Positions 19,927 to 28,484 of a DNA stretch of 64,000 bases are shown here, piece by piece. The DNA lies in NCBI RefSeq assembly GCF_002933815.1, contig NZ_BEYR01000001.1, forward strand, positions 2,535,765 to 2,599,764, written 5' to 3'. Origin of the DNA: Sphingobacterium sp. HMA12. GTDB lineage: Bacteria; Bacteroidota; Bacteroidia; Sphingobacteriales; Sphingobacteriaceae. The translations under genes were made by a program, and so were the position numbers. Each line of letters starts with the position of its first letter. Positions within the stretch are counted from its first letter, which is position 1. Below the pieces are notes generated by a model, which did not search any database, was not told where the DNA came from, and was given only the letters and a program-made list of their open reading frames with translations.

Positions 19927-19968
19927 GGGTTAAAATCGGGTTAAAACGCAAAAATAAAACGATAACCC
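19927..19968. promoter_or_regulatory. Tandem 11-bp repeats between GH76 and the SARP-like regulator
   Basis: GGGTTAAAATC (19927-19937) is followed directly by GGGTTAAAACG (19938-19948), a perfectly 11-bp-phased direct repeat, and an inverted TAACCC lies at 19963-19968. On the minus strand TATTTTTG (19949-19956) fits the -7 consensus TAnnTTTG, which would put the repeats over the GH76 start site. The rest of the 358-bp gap (19836-20193) holds no other recognisable element. Confidence 0.5.
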
Positions 19969-20193
19969 AGCGACTATTTTTTTTATAGCTTAATAGGAGA
20001 CACAAATGCCTGTCGTGATTGTAACGTAGCTTTTATTTTATTGCGCGCATTTTTTTGCCTACTTTTAATCCTGTAAGATATTGATAAGGGATATCCTAAC
20101 CGTTACGATTTCATAAAAAGCCGACAAGGAACAATCTTTATATTGAACAGCTCATTGTCGACGACTATTGGTTTAAGTTTTTTTGATTGCGCT

Positions 20194-22704
20194 ATGCGAC
20201 GCTGTATATTATATATTGTTTTTTTACTTTTGATTCCGATACTTTCCCGATCTCAGGGGCTCAAGTTTAGAGCCGGACATGAACCTATAGATAAACGAAC
20301 CTCCTATGAATTATTCGACAAAAAGGATATTTCTTTTGAAAAGCAGTTTACCCTAACATTCCAACTATCCATTTATTCATCAAACTCATTAGGCAATATC
20401 TTCCGTGTCAAGAATAAAGACAATAACACGGTTTACAATCTATTTTATGATGAGGAGGCCGGAAATTGTATCTTCCGTCTGAATGAAGAAGGCAAAAGTA
20501 GTCTGATCATTGCAAAAATAAGCCAACAGCGACTATTTAGAGAAGAGTGGATTGATATCCAATTGACTTTCAACCTTCAAGAGCAACTATTTGAGCTCAA
20601 AATACAAGATCAGACTTTTCAGTCTCCAAAGGTGAAACTACCGCAGCAATATAGCCCCCAGGTTATTTTTGGAAAAAGTGATTACCTGATTGATGTACCA
20701 ATGATGTCCATCAAAAATGTACGTATTGGAAATAAAAAAAATAATTATTCCTTCCCCCTAAAGGAAAATTCGGGGCATATTGTCCACGATGAAAACGGTA
20801 CGGCTTATGGCCGTGTCTCCAATCCAACCTGGCTGATTGTGGATTCTTACAAATGGAAAAATATTTTTACTGGCAATTCCCCATCACAGGCCGGTTCTAG
20901 TTACAACGAGCGCACAAAAGAGATTTATTATTTTAATCAGGACTCCATTACCATATTCAATGTAAAGAATAATCAGACAAGGAAACTTGCTTTTCTTAAC
21001 CCCTGCCCTGTCAAACTGGTTTTAGGAAACAATTTTATAGACTCGACGACGAATAAACTATATGTCTATGAACTTTTTTATACACAACCTTACTTAGGTC
21101 CCACTGTCGCCAGTCTCGATCTTGAAAATTTCGAATGGAAAGTTGAGAGCGACGACCTGATAAAAAAAGAGCTAAACCATCATGGTTCTTTTTATGATGA
21201 AAGACATCGGCAGTTCTATATTTTTGGTGGTTACGGAAATATGGCTTATAGTGGCGAATTTAGACGCTATTCCCTAGACTCCGGTAAATGGCAAACCGTC
21301 GATGGATGGTCAGGCGATAAAATTTTCCCACGCTATTTTCTGACGGCTGGACATGGACCTAAGGATCGGACAGCTTATATATTCGGTGGTATGGGAAATG
21401 AATCCGGTGAACACATTGTCGGACGAAAATATCTCTATGATTTCTATCAGATTAATCTGGACAGCAAGAAAATCACAAAAAAATGGGATATCGTTTGGAA
21501 AGACAAACATATTGTACCTGCCCGCGGTCTGGTTTTCCCTGATAGTGCTCACTTTTATGCCTTATGCTATCCGGAGTATCTGACTAAATCCAATATCCAA
21601 CTTTACCGCTTTGCTGTTCAAGATGGAAGTTTTGACATATTAGGAGACTCTGTCCCGATCTATTCAGATAAAATAAGTACGCATGCCCAACTTTATTTTG
21701 ATAAGCAATTGGGACGGCTTTTGATATTGGTTCAAGAATCAAAAGATGACATACAATCTACGCTAAAGGTTTATTCGTTAAATATGACGCCAATAACCCT
21801 CGCCGAATTAAATAGCTTCCCCACATACCATTCAAATCACAAGGTACTCTTATTGTCGATCTTGTTTGGCACATGTGGGCTTGGCGCTTACTTTATCTGG
21901 CTACGAAACCGAAGGAAAAGAAGCATGATCCATACACCTGAGGAACCAATTCTTAGCACGGTTCCAATAACAGTAACAAATCAATTGCGACAAAATGATG
22001 AATATATTCGCGCTAATTCAATTTTTCTATTTGGCGAGTTTCGTGCCTTTGATCGCAATAAACGCGATATCTCCTACTTATTTAGTACAAAGCTAAAGCA
22101 GGCATTTTGCCTCATTTTGTCCCATAGGTCCGGAATCAGCTCACAATATTTCAGTCAGCTGATGTGGCCTGACAAATCGGAAGATAAGGTAAAAAACTCG
22201 CGCGGAGTTACGATCAACCACTTAAGAAAAGTGCTGAGCGAGTTTACAGGAATAGAACTTGTACATAAGCAGGGCCGATTCATTCTTGAAGAAACAGATG
22301 AATTCTATTGTGATTATGTCGATTGTATCCAATTGATGGCAAACCCTTCCAATAGCAATGAAAGTAGATTAATTCAGATCATTCAAAGAGGTAAGTTTTT
22401 ACAGGGATTGGATCAACCTATATTTGATGCCCTAAAAACTGAAGTTGAACAAAATTTACTTCCCATTTTACTGGCAGAACTCCAGCAGGCGGATCTTGGA
22501 CACCAATATAAAAAAAGTATGGAGCTGGCACATACGATTTTCTTATTGGATCCCTTAAATGAACAGGCTTTATTTTCTGAAATAAGAGCGATGTTTGCTT
22601 TAAATCAACAGCATGATGCCCGTATTAAATTTCAGCAATTCTGCCTCAATTATAGACAGTTGATGAATGAGGACTTTCCGCACCACTTGGATAAGATTAT
22701 ATAA
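20194..22704 (+). CDS. Membrane-anchored SARP-like transcriptional regulator with kelch-type sensor
   Basis: An 836-residue one-component regulator predicted to span the inner membrane. From the ATG at 20194 it has a signal/anchor segment (1-21), a lectin-like beta-sandwich (about 25-190) and kelch-type repeats (about 230-540, for example YDERHRQFYIFGGYGN and DRTAYIFGGMGN). One transmembrane helix (about 550-570) precedes an RNRRKR stop-transfer. The cytoplasmic part (about 605-836) contains a winged-helix segment with LSHRSGISSQYFSQLMWPD and a bacterial transcriptional-activation-type helical repeat, the order seen in SARP/AfsR proteins. A TTG start at 20143 is possible but puts 17 residues before the signal. 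Its divergent neighbour is GH76, so it may read an extracellular cue for this locus. No phosphorelay domain is present. Confidence 0.75.
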   Translation: MRRCILYIVFLLLIPILSRSQGLKFRAGHEPIDKRTSYELFDKKDISFEKQFTLTFQLSIYSSNSLGNIFRVKNKDNNTVYNLFYDEEAGNCIFRLNEEGKSSLIIAKISQQRLFREEWIDIQLTFNLQEQLFELKIQDQTFQSPKVKLPQQYSPQVIFGKSDYLIDVPMMSIKNVRIGNKKNNYSFPLKENSGHIVHDENGTAYGRVSNPTWLIVDSYKWKNIFTGNSPSQAGSSYNERTKEIYYFNQDSITIFNVKNNQTRKLAFLNPCPVKLVLGNNFIDSTTNKLYVYELFYTQPYLGPTVASLDLENFEWKVESDDLIKKELNHHGSFYDERHRQFYIFGGYGNMAYSGEFRRYSLDSGKWQTVDGWSGDKIFPRYFLTAGHGPKDRTAYIFGGMGNESGEHIVGRKYLYDFYQINLDSKKITKKWDIVWKDKHIVPARGLVFPDSAHFYALCYPEYLTKSNIQLYRFAVQDGSFDILGDSVPIYSDKISTHAQLYFDKQLGRLLILVQESKDDIQSTLKVYSLNMTPITLAELNSFPTYHSNHKVLLLSILFGTCGLGAYFIWLRNRRKRSMIHTPEEPILSTVPITVTNQLRQNDEYIRANSIFLFGEFRAFDRNKRDISYLFSTKLKQAFCLILSHRSGISSQYFSQLMWPDKSEDKVKNSRGVTINHLRKVLSEFTGIELVHKQGRFILEETDEFYCDYVDCIQLMANPSNSNESRLIQIIQRGKFLQGLDQPIFDALKTEVEQNLLPILLAELQQADLGHQYKKSMELAHTIFLLDPLNEQALFSEIRAMFALNQQHDARIKFQQFCLNYRQLMNEDFPHHLDKII

Positions 22705-22749
22705 ATAAGGCCAATCATACGGCGAGGTATGATTGGCCTTATTTATATA
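22698..22749. terminator. Long perfect hairpin between convergent genes
   Basis: Positions 22698-22720 are exactly complementary to 22727-22749, a 23-bp stem with a 6-nt loop (GGCGAG). The stem includes the stop codon of the regulator gene. It separates convergent genes and probably terminates both strands. There is no clear T tract, so it may work partly as a barrier to antisense transcription or as an mRNA 3' end. Confidence 0.7.
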
Positions 22750-22762
22750 GCCACCAAAAAAT

Positions 22763-23512
22763 TTAGGAGATCAATACCTCACGATGACGTTTTACGAATT
22801 GCTTTTTGAGCAAATATAGTTTATAATGATCATACAAACCTATAATCAGCAACACGAAACAAACGACATAAAATGTTTTATTGGACAGGTAATTAAAAGA
22901 AATTCCGCTGAGTAGTCCCCCCATTACATAACTTGTGACAATGGTCAGCAACAAATGAAACTTATCCACCAAATCTTTATTGCTTCTATTGGCTTCTTTG
23001 GTGAACATGGATATCAATATCGCCAAATCTGTTGTTAATCCGGTCAAATGGGTTGTTTTCACAACAGAATTGGATATACTCGCCGTCAGTCCATTTTGCA
23101 GGCCCATTGCAAACAATAAGGCTCCGACTAATATTTCCGTTTCCTTTAGCGAATCTTCATAAAAAAGATCGAGGTATATCCCGACAAATAGGATACTTAA
23201 TATTTCAAGTACCAATGGTATCGAATGTGTCAGGTATGCGCTGAACTTTCCCTTACCATGGATGATAATCAGATTGGAAAACATGCTTCCAATCAAAAAC
23301 AACAAGATCCAAAACAAAACGACAGCACCCTGATACCAGTTTCCTTTCGCGATCTCCTGTGCGAAAACAGCATAATATCCTGTTACATTAGATGTAAAGG
23401 AAAAAAATACAATAACAGAAGCGACGTTGACCATGCCAGCCGAAAACGCCGTTAGTCCGCCCAGCTTAATATTATCCTGAATCGTGCGATGATTGCTATA
23501 TTTTCTTAGCAT
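22763..23512 (-). CDS. DUF1275 (YoaK-type) membrane protein
   Basis: A 249-residue inner-membrane protein with six to seven hydrophobic helices. The DUF1275 features are the N-terminal GGLTAFSAGMVNVASV, FSFTSNVTGYY (about 37-47), GLQNGLTASISNSVVKTTHLTGLTTDLA (about 136-163) and the C-terminal helix pair. The function of the family is not established. Its start overlaps the end of the preceding gene by 17 nt, so it is the last gene of the exporter/Usp-like train and probably follows its regulation. Confidence 0.85.
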   Translation of the reverse strand: MLRKYSNHRTIQDNIKLGGLTAFSAGMVNVASVIVFFSFTSNVTGYYAVFAQEIAKGNWYQGAVVLFWILLFLIGSMFSNLIIIHGKGKFSAYLTHSIPLVLEILSILFVGIYLDLFYEDSLKETEILVGALLFAMGLQNGLTASISNSVVKTTHLTGLTTDLAILISMFTKEANRSNKDLVDKFHLLLTIVTSYVMGGLLSGISFNYLSNKTFYVVCFVLLIIGLYDHYKLYLLKKQFVKRHREVLIS

Positions 23513-23996
23513 ATTTTTCCTTTCCTCCTTTTTTCAGCACGATACGTGCTATTCCCTTGGTCTGCATATCCAGGTTGAGATGCAGTACCAGCTGATTTTT
23601 GTTCAGTTTCTGTATCACAAAACTTTCCACGAGTTCGTTATTTTTTCGTAACTCAAGGATATGTCCTCTTCCTTTCAAAAACCAGTTGTACTGTTTATCC
23701 TTGTGATGGGCCACAAAATTCTTTTCACCCATTTTTTCAAAATGCCATAGGCCATCCTGTAAAGGCGGCAAATGCGCGATGGCGGCATCTTTGATCCCTT
23801 CATGGATAATCGCCTGTTTTTTGAAGGTTGGCGATTTCTCCACCTTTTCAAAGTACCAGCCCTGTTCTTCCCACTCTCCTTCTAAAAGTCGTTCGGGGTT
23901 TTCATAAAGCATGACCATCGCTGATGCCCCAAAAAGCAACAATGCCAAAAAGACAAAGTTGAATCTTGCCAATATTTTTCTTTTAATAGTTAACAT
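23496..23996 (-). CDS. Small membrane-anchored protein of unknown function
   Basis: A 166-residue protein I do not recognise. One hydrophobic helix (about 12-32) is followed by a soluble domain with alternating beta-type segments (WYFEKV, DGLWHFEKMG, QYNWFLKGRGHILELRKN), which could be a small lipocalin- or barrel-like fold on the periplasmic side. Overlaps of 14 nt with the Usp-like gene upstream and 17 nt with the DUF1275 gene downstream show tight translational coupling. Nothing in it suggests catalysis. Confidence 0.7.
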   Translation of the reverse strand: MLTIKRKILARFNFVFLALLLFGASAMVMLYENPERLLEGEWEEQGWYFEKVEKSPTFKKQAIIHEGIKDAAIAHLPPLQDGLWHFEKMGEKNFVAHHKDKQYNWFLKGRGHILELRKNNELVESFVIQKLNKNQLVLHLNLDMQTKGIARIVLKKGGKEKYAKKI

Positions 23997-24501
23997 CCCA
24001 TTGTTTGTTAAAAAATAAATCCGCTAAGACATTCCTTCCTGTTTTGTTTGTTGCCGGTTTTTCGACAATATTCACACGCTTACGCTTACTTTCATTTAAG
24101 TGCAACAAAGCTTGTCCAACATCAAAAAAATGTCTTGTTCTTTTTTCAAATTGATAATCTGTAGGAATCTTGACTTCGTCAATACGAGCTCCGTTCAGAT
24201 AATGATGCAAATAATTGGGATTGTCCGTACCAATAATATCAGTATAGATATTCAGTTTGCGATTTGCATAGCGATGACAGATCATCTGACAGGCTTTCAA
24301 GAAATCCTCAGATTGAAGATCGTTGAGCTTGTCCTCAAGTGTTATTCCTAATAATTCAGTTATTGAAGTACTACTTTTATTACCATACACCAAAATGACA
24401 TCCAGCTGTTCGGCATTAGAATGCTCAATACTATGGATTACAAAAAAAAGTGAATCAATTGTAAAATCACTTGGAATCAATACACGCATTGCTTTTGCCA
24501 T
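23983..24501 (-). CDS. Usp-like (HUP fold) protein, long paralogue
   Basis: A 172-residue cytoplasmic protein whose N-terminus RVLIPSDFTIDSLFFV resembles the first strand and helix of universal stress proteins. The ATP-binding GxxGxxxxG(S/T) motif of classic UspA proteins is not visible, so nucleotide binding is doubtful. It is a clear paralogue of the protein at 28485-28925: both share VILVYGNKSSTS, YLHHYL and TR(H/N)FFDVG(Q/K)AL. This copy has about 25 extra C-terminal residues. The start at 24501 is the first ATG, matches the MAK start of the paralogue, and lies 17 nt behind a TAACTTTG box. A TTG at 24507 is possible. Role unknown. Confidence 0.75.
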   Translation of the reverse strand: MAKAMRVLIPSDFTIDSLFFVIHSIEHSNAEQLDVILVYGNKSSTSITELLGITLEDKLNDLQSEDFLKACQMICHRYANRKLNIYTDIIGTDNPNYLHHYLNGARIDEVKIPTDYQFEKRTRHFFDVGQALLHLNESKRKRVNIVEKPATNKTGRNVLADLFFNKQWDVNY

Positions 24502-24518
24502 ACCCAATTATTTTTCAA

Positions 24519-24637
24519 CAAAGTTAATGGCAGCACATGGCAATGGAATGAAGCTAAAATTAGCTTTTCATTAGAATTTAAACCGGCTTATTAAAATAAG
24601 ATTAAAAATACACGAAAGATTAAAATGGGATTAAAAT
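24519..24637 (-). promoter_or_regulatory. Control module A upstream of the long Usp-like gene
   Basis: On the plus strand ATTAAAAT-type boxes start at 24590, 24601, 24619 and 24630, that is two pairs with 11-bp phasing as in sites bound by OmpR/PhoB-type regulators. Next comes a 34-bp block (24546-24579) identical to module B, with palindrome AAGCTAA-AA-TTAGCTT at 24551-24566. Then, 24 bp further, CAAAGTTA (24519-24526) reads TAACTTTG on the minus strand, a -7 box. No -33 TTTG is present, which fits activator-dependent transcription. The last box overlaps the stop codon of the TolC-type gene. Confidence 0.75.
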
Positions 24638-26061
24638 TTAGTTCCGGCCTTATAATAGAGTTCTGCCAGCGCTTTCCGGTAGTCGGTAAAAAGTTTCTCC
24701 TGCTTTATCTTCATCTCAATCAGCTTATTTTCTCTGCTGTTGACAACAAATAATGTCGATTCTCCAAGCCTAAACTTATTCAGCTCACCGTTCAGCAATC
24801 GCTCCTGATTGCTCACATTGACCGACTGAAGTTCAATTTGCTTGCTATATGCACTTAAATCGTTATATTTTCTCACGATGTCATTGTAAATATTTCGCTC
24901 TTCAATACGTCTTTCAAACTGTAAGTGATCTTGTTTTATTCTTACTTCCCTTAGTTTTCCACGTTCACTACGGATAAATAGCGGAAATGCAAATTCGAAC
25001 CCCAATTTATAGTTATGCCATTTAAAATCATATTCTGGAGGGATAAAATTATTAAAACCTTTACGGCTTGAAATAAGTGTACCTGAAATGTTTAACTTTG
25101 GCTTGAGCATTTCCTTTCGATAATCTTCCTCAAATACTAATTGTTGGCTTTTACTAGCGAGTTTCACTAATTCGGGATGTACAACTTTTGCAGAGTCAAG
25201 AAGTCCTAAAATCACCTTACTGTCCGGCAAAACCGCCTTACGCTCCGTTTTATAAGGCACTGCATGCTCAGGAAGCTCCACAGGAAGTTGTTGTGCATTC
25301 CACAAATGATTGGACAACACAATTCTTGCATTCTGAAGTTCGGCTTCATACTTTGACAGTTCTATTCTCCTCTCCTGCACGACAACCGCTGCTTCAACTG
25401 AATCAATAAGGGGTTTATCCCCCAATAGAGTCTGTTCACTGATCGCTTTAAATCTCTTATCGGCTAATTTTACGCCTTCCAACAAAAGTTCATATTGCTT
25501 GTAGGCAAAATACCAGTTCCAATAATCTGACAACGCTTGATACCAAATTGTATTTATCTGCTTAATCTTTTCTGCCTCAACATAACTTAACATTGCCTTC
25601 GCTTGCCACAAGGTGTTTCTTCTGCTGTCAATTACTAGCCCTTGTCCCAGTGGAATAGTAATGCCCACAGCAGATAGGCCGTCGTTGTTCGTTCTTGATT
25701 GAGGATTGGTGTAACTTCCTACGTTTCGATCATAGGCAATTTTTAGGTCGGCACCGGCCAGCCACAATGGAATTTTTAATTCATTGTTCCATTGATTATA
25801 ATAATTGGTATTGCCAAAATTTTTATTTTTAAAATTTGAATAAATAATTGGGTCAAATTTTCCCGCAGCTTGCACAACCTGGGCTTTAGCCGTCTCGGTC
25901 AATAGATTTATTTGCTTAACGACTGGATGATTGGCCATTAAAAGTTCTTCCAGATCATCCGTCGTAAAGTCTATTTTTAAACGATCTGCCTGCTCTTGTG
26001 CGGATAGGTTATGAAAAAAAATGACACACAGGGCTATACTGATAAAATTCAATTTATTCAT
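24631..26061 (-). CDS. TolC-family outer-membrane efflux channel
   Basis: A 476-residue outer-membrane factor starting at the ATG at 26061. This gives a clean signal peptide (MNKLNFISIALCVIFFHNLSAQ region, residues 1-21) and avoids the overlap that an upstream start at 26124 would create with the HlyD-type gene. The chain has the duplicated coiled-coil/barrel repeat of TolC, with long amphipathic helices around 160-240 and 370-450 and the motif ALAELYYKAGT at the end. It lies 10 nt after the HlyD-type gene. With that protein and the ABC membrane domain it should form a trans-envelope export conduit; cargo unknown. Confidence 0.88.
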   Translation of the reverse strand: MNKLNFISIALCVIFFHNLSAQEQADRLKIDFTTDDLEELLMANHPVVKQINLLTETAKAQVVQAAGKFDPIIYSNFKNKNFGNTNYYNQWNNELKIPLWLAGADLKIAYDRNVGSYTNPQSRTNNDGLSAVGITIPLGQGLVIDSRRNTLWQAKAMLSYVEAEKIKQINTIWYQALSDYWNWYFAYKQYELLLEGVKLADKRFKAISEQTLLGDKPLIDSVEAAVVVQERRIELSKYEAELQNARIVLSNHLWNAQQLPVELPEHAVPYKTERKAVLPDSKVILGLLDSAKVVHPELVKLASKSQQLVFEEDYRKEMLKPKLNISGTLISSRKGFNNFIPPEYDFKWHNYKLGFEFAFPLFIRSERGKLREVRIKQDHLQFERRIEERNIYNDIVRKYNDLSAYSKQIELQSVNVSNQERLLNGELNKFRLGESTLFVVNSRENKLIEMKIKQEKLFTDYRKALAELYYKAGTKF

Positions 26062-26071
26062 ATAATTACAA

Positions 26072-27433
26072 TCACTTTTTCTTGTCTTCTTTCGGTTCGC
26101 GTTCCAAACTTGGGGGAAATCCATTTAATTGCCTCCAGATCTCATACCATAAGGGGACTTTATTTAGAATGATACGACCATAGGCGCCAGACCCCAGATT
26201 GAGCTGAGCGGGCCAAGGTTCATCATCTTTTGGAACGGGATCTGTCGGACGTATCAAGATTCTAAATTGACCATTCGTGCTACTCACTTTATCAATGACC
26301 GAAACTTTTCCGGCAAAAGTACCTACCGCTACAGATGGCCAACCTGAGAATTGGATCGATGGCCAACCATCAAATTGTATTCTGACATCACTCTCTGGCA
26401 ATATAAGAGGTACGTCCATTGCATTTACATAAAGTTCTATGGCAAGTAATGGTGTTTTGGGCTGGAGTGTTGCCACGGATTCTCCTTCCTTCATATTTTC
26501 ACCGATTCCTGCCTTAAAGGTTTTTACCACATAGCCATCCTGCGGAGCCCGGACAATATAGAGGCCACGTCTTATGTCGATATTGGAAATCTCATTTCTT
26601 AATTTAGCGATATCGCCCTGCACAGAAGCCTTTGAGGAAAAAGCTGAACTTAAATCTGATTGTGCCTTAGCCAATGATTCATTATATTTTGCCCGAATAT
26701 TATTGAGTTCGAGGCGGGCATTGGATAACGCCTGTCGTGAGTTTAACAGCTTATTTTCAGCACTGACCACCTTAGCCCGATCATTCTGTAAGTTTAGGCG
26801 CCTAGTTTCGATATCTGTAAGGGAAAATAGACCATCTTGATAACCTTCTTCATACCGTTTTAGTCTTTTTTCGCTTGTTTCGAAAAAGCTCATTATCGCA
26901 ATCAACTCAGCGCTATCGCTTTTCACAAAATTTTGAGCTTGTATGACCTTATTTTGCGCGGACTCCAACTGAAAATTCAACCCATTATTCAAGGCTTTAA
27001 TTTGCTCTTCTGTTGCATTCATTTTTTGCTGTGCAGCAGATTCCCCATTTCGCTTTGCATGCAACTGTTCCGCTAATCGTAAAGGTAAATTGGGATCAAA
27101 ATAGGATTGTGATGTCTCCGATAAGACTAGAATTGTGTCCCCTTTTTTGACCTCCTGGCCTTCGGTAACCGCCCAATACTCGATGCGACCTCCAATTTGA
27201 TTTTGTATGGTTTGAGGTCTATCTTGCGGCCGTAAAGCAGTGACGGTCCCTTTTCCCGGTATTGTCTGTCTCCAGGGCAGAAATAAGGCAAAAACAAAAA
27301 CCAGTCCTGATAGGATCAGGATACGGCCCAATAGTAGTGATCCTTTATCTTTTAAAAGGGCGTGAACCGAATGATGGGAAAGATCCCTCCAACTGACGGT
27401 TGTTTTGATAGGTTGCTCCTTCTTAATCAGCAT
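26072..27433 (-). CDS. HlyD-family periplasmic adaptor (membrane fusion protein)
   Basis: A 453-residue adaptor protein. A cytoplasmic tail (1-33) precedes one membrane helix (about 34-53). Then come a biotinyl-lipoyl half-motif (GGRIEYWAVTEGQEVKKGDTILVL), a long coiled-coil hairpin (about 120-285), the second lipoyl half (YIVRAPQDGYVVKTFKAGIGENMKEGE) and a beta-barrel domain (about 330-440). This is the normal domain order of adaptors that join an inner-membrane transporter to TolC. It overlaps the ABC membrane gene by 11 nt and is followed after 10 nt by the TolC-type gene, so the three are one unit. Confidence 0.9.
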   Translation of the reverse strand: MLIKKEQPIKTTVSWRDLSHHSVHALLKDKGSLLLGRILILSGLVFVFALFLPWRQTIPGKGTVTALRPQDRPQTIQNQIGGRIEYWAVTEGQEVKKGDTILVLSETSQSYFDPNLPLRLAEQLHAKRNGESAAQQKMNATEEQIKALNNGLNFQLESAQNKVIQAQNFVKSDSAELIAIMSFFETSEKRLKRYEEGYQDGLFSLTDIETRRLNLQNDRAKVVSAENKLLNSRQALSNARLELNNIRAKYNESLAKAQSDLSSAFSSKASVQGDIAKLRNEISNIDIRRGLYIVRAPQDGYVVKTFKAGIGENMKEGESVATLQPKTPLLAIELYVNAMDVPLILPESDVRIQFDGWPSIQFSGWPSVAVGTFAGKVSVIDKVSSTNGQFRILIRPTDPVPKDDEPWPAQLNLGSGAYGRIILNKVPLWYEIWRQLNGFPPSLEREPKEDKKK

Positions 27434-28424
27434 AATAAGCTGCGCCCTCCTCCAACGCTAGATCAGTTACAGTACCTAACTTGACAACACCGGTCAACAT
27501 ATCAAAAATGGTATTTAAATTGGTCATTAGTTTTTCTATGGCATAGCCAATTTGGACAATCACCACTTCGGCAGCGACAAATTGACCAAAAGTTATTTGT
27601 CGCTCAACAACAAAATAAGATCCCAGCAAAAGCATTATTCCAAATAATGCGGTTCTTAATAGAACTGACCCTACAAAGAAGCGTTTTAATACTTTAAAGT
27701 GCTGGTTTCTGGATTTCAGGTATTTACTTACGATAGCATCCGTAATTTGCGTCACTTCATCCATTTTAGTATCCTTTCCACGATAGTGATCAATATCCTC
27801 CGCTACTTGTTCCAGATAAGCAACAGTTGCATACTTATGTTCCGATTCGTCAATACTTGTTTTCAATCCGCGTTTATAATATAAAACAAGTATTATAGCC
27901 ACAGCGAGGATAACCACAAGCCCAAAGGCTAAAAAGGCCGGATGATAAAAAGACAAGAGTACCACACTAAAGAATATGGTTACAACCGCAGCAATGATAT
28001 CAATCAAAAGCTTAATAATACCCTTTTGAATAATAATCACATCAAAAAAACGGTTCACCAATTCCACAAGATTTTTCCCGATTAAGGCTTTGGGTTTTAT
28101 CCTCGGAAGGCGATAGGCAAATTCCATGGCTGATTTTAGAAAGATCTTCTGTTCTAAATATTCAACGAGAGCTAATTGTCCTATCAGAAGCGATCCTGCA
28201 ACGATAACACCCAGTAGGACAAAAGCAATTAAAATATAGGTGGAGCTATACATTGCACCATTGCTCAAAAAGTTAAAAATTGCTGTTATCCCAATAGGAA
28301 TGGTTAAACTAAAAATACCTATAACGATAGCGTAAATAAAAATATAATTAATCGTCTTCCGTTCAGTATGCAGTAAATTGACCAAACGCTGTAAAGCTGA
28401 TGGACCGCCTTGTATGTGAGCCAT
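27423..28424 (-). CDS. ABC-exporter transmembrane domain without ATPase domain
   Basis: A 333-residue protein that matches only the membrane half of a type-I-secretion or MsbA-type ABC exporter. Five to six hydrophobic segments are visible (about 26-48, 60-82, 135-160, 163-185, 255-275). The long cytoplasmic loop contains the ISIDESEHKYATVAYLEQVAEDI-like segment common in this family (about 205-235). The chain stops shortly after the last helix: there is no Walker A, LSGGQ or Walker B, and no ATPase gene lies next to it. The stop is natural, since it overlaps the intact HlyD-type start. It may borrow an ATPase in trans or act by another mechanism. The 60-nt gap upstream separates it from the short Usp-like gene. 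Confidence 0.8.
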   Translation of the reverse strand: MAHIQGGPSALQRLVNLLHTERKTINYIFIYAIVIGIFSLTIPIGITAIFNFLSNGAMYSSTYILIAFVLLGVIVAGSLLIGQLALVEYLEQKIFLKSAMEFAYRLPRIKPKALIGKNLVELVNRFFDVIIIQKGIIKLLIDIIAAVVTIFFSVVLLSFYHPAFLAFGLVVILAVAIILVLYYKRGLKTSIDESEHKYATVAYLEQVAEDIDHYRGKDTKMDEVTQITDAIVSKYLKSRNQHFKVLKRFFVGSVLLRTALFGIMLLLGSYFVVERQITFGQFVAAEVVIVQIGYAIEKLMTNLNTIFDMLTGVVKLGTVTDLALEEGAAYYAD

Positions 28425-28484
28425 ATAAATAGAGAATAGTTTGAAAGTATGCGGAGATAATTACTTTAAATAAGCATTGTAGTC

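Noticed and set aside
26062..26124. Longer N-terminus of the TolC-type protein overlapping the HlyD-type gene
   Set aside because: The first ATG at 26061 gives a proper signal peptide and a normal 10-nt gap; the longer form hides the signal peptide.
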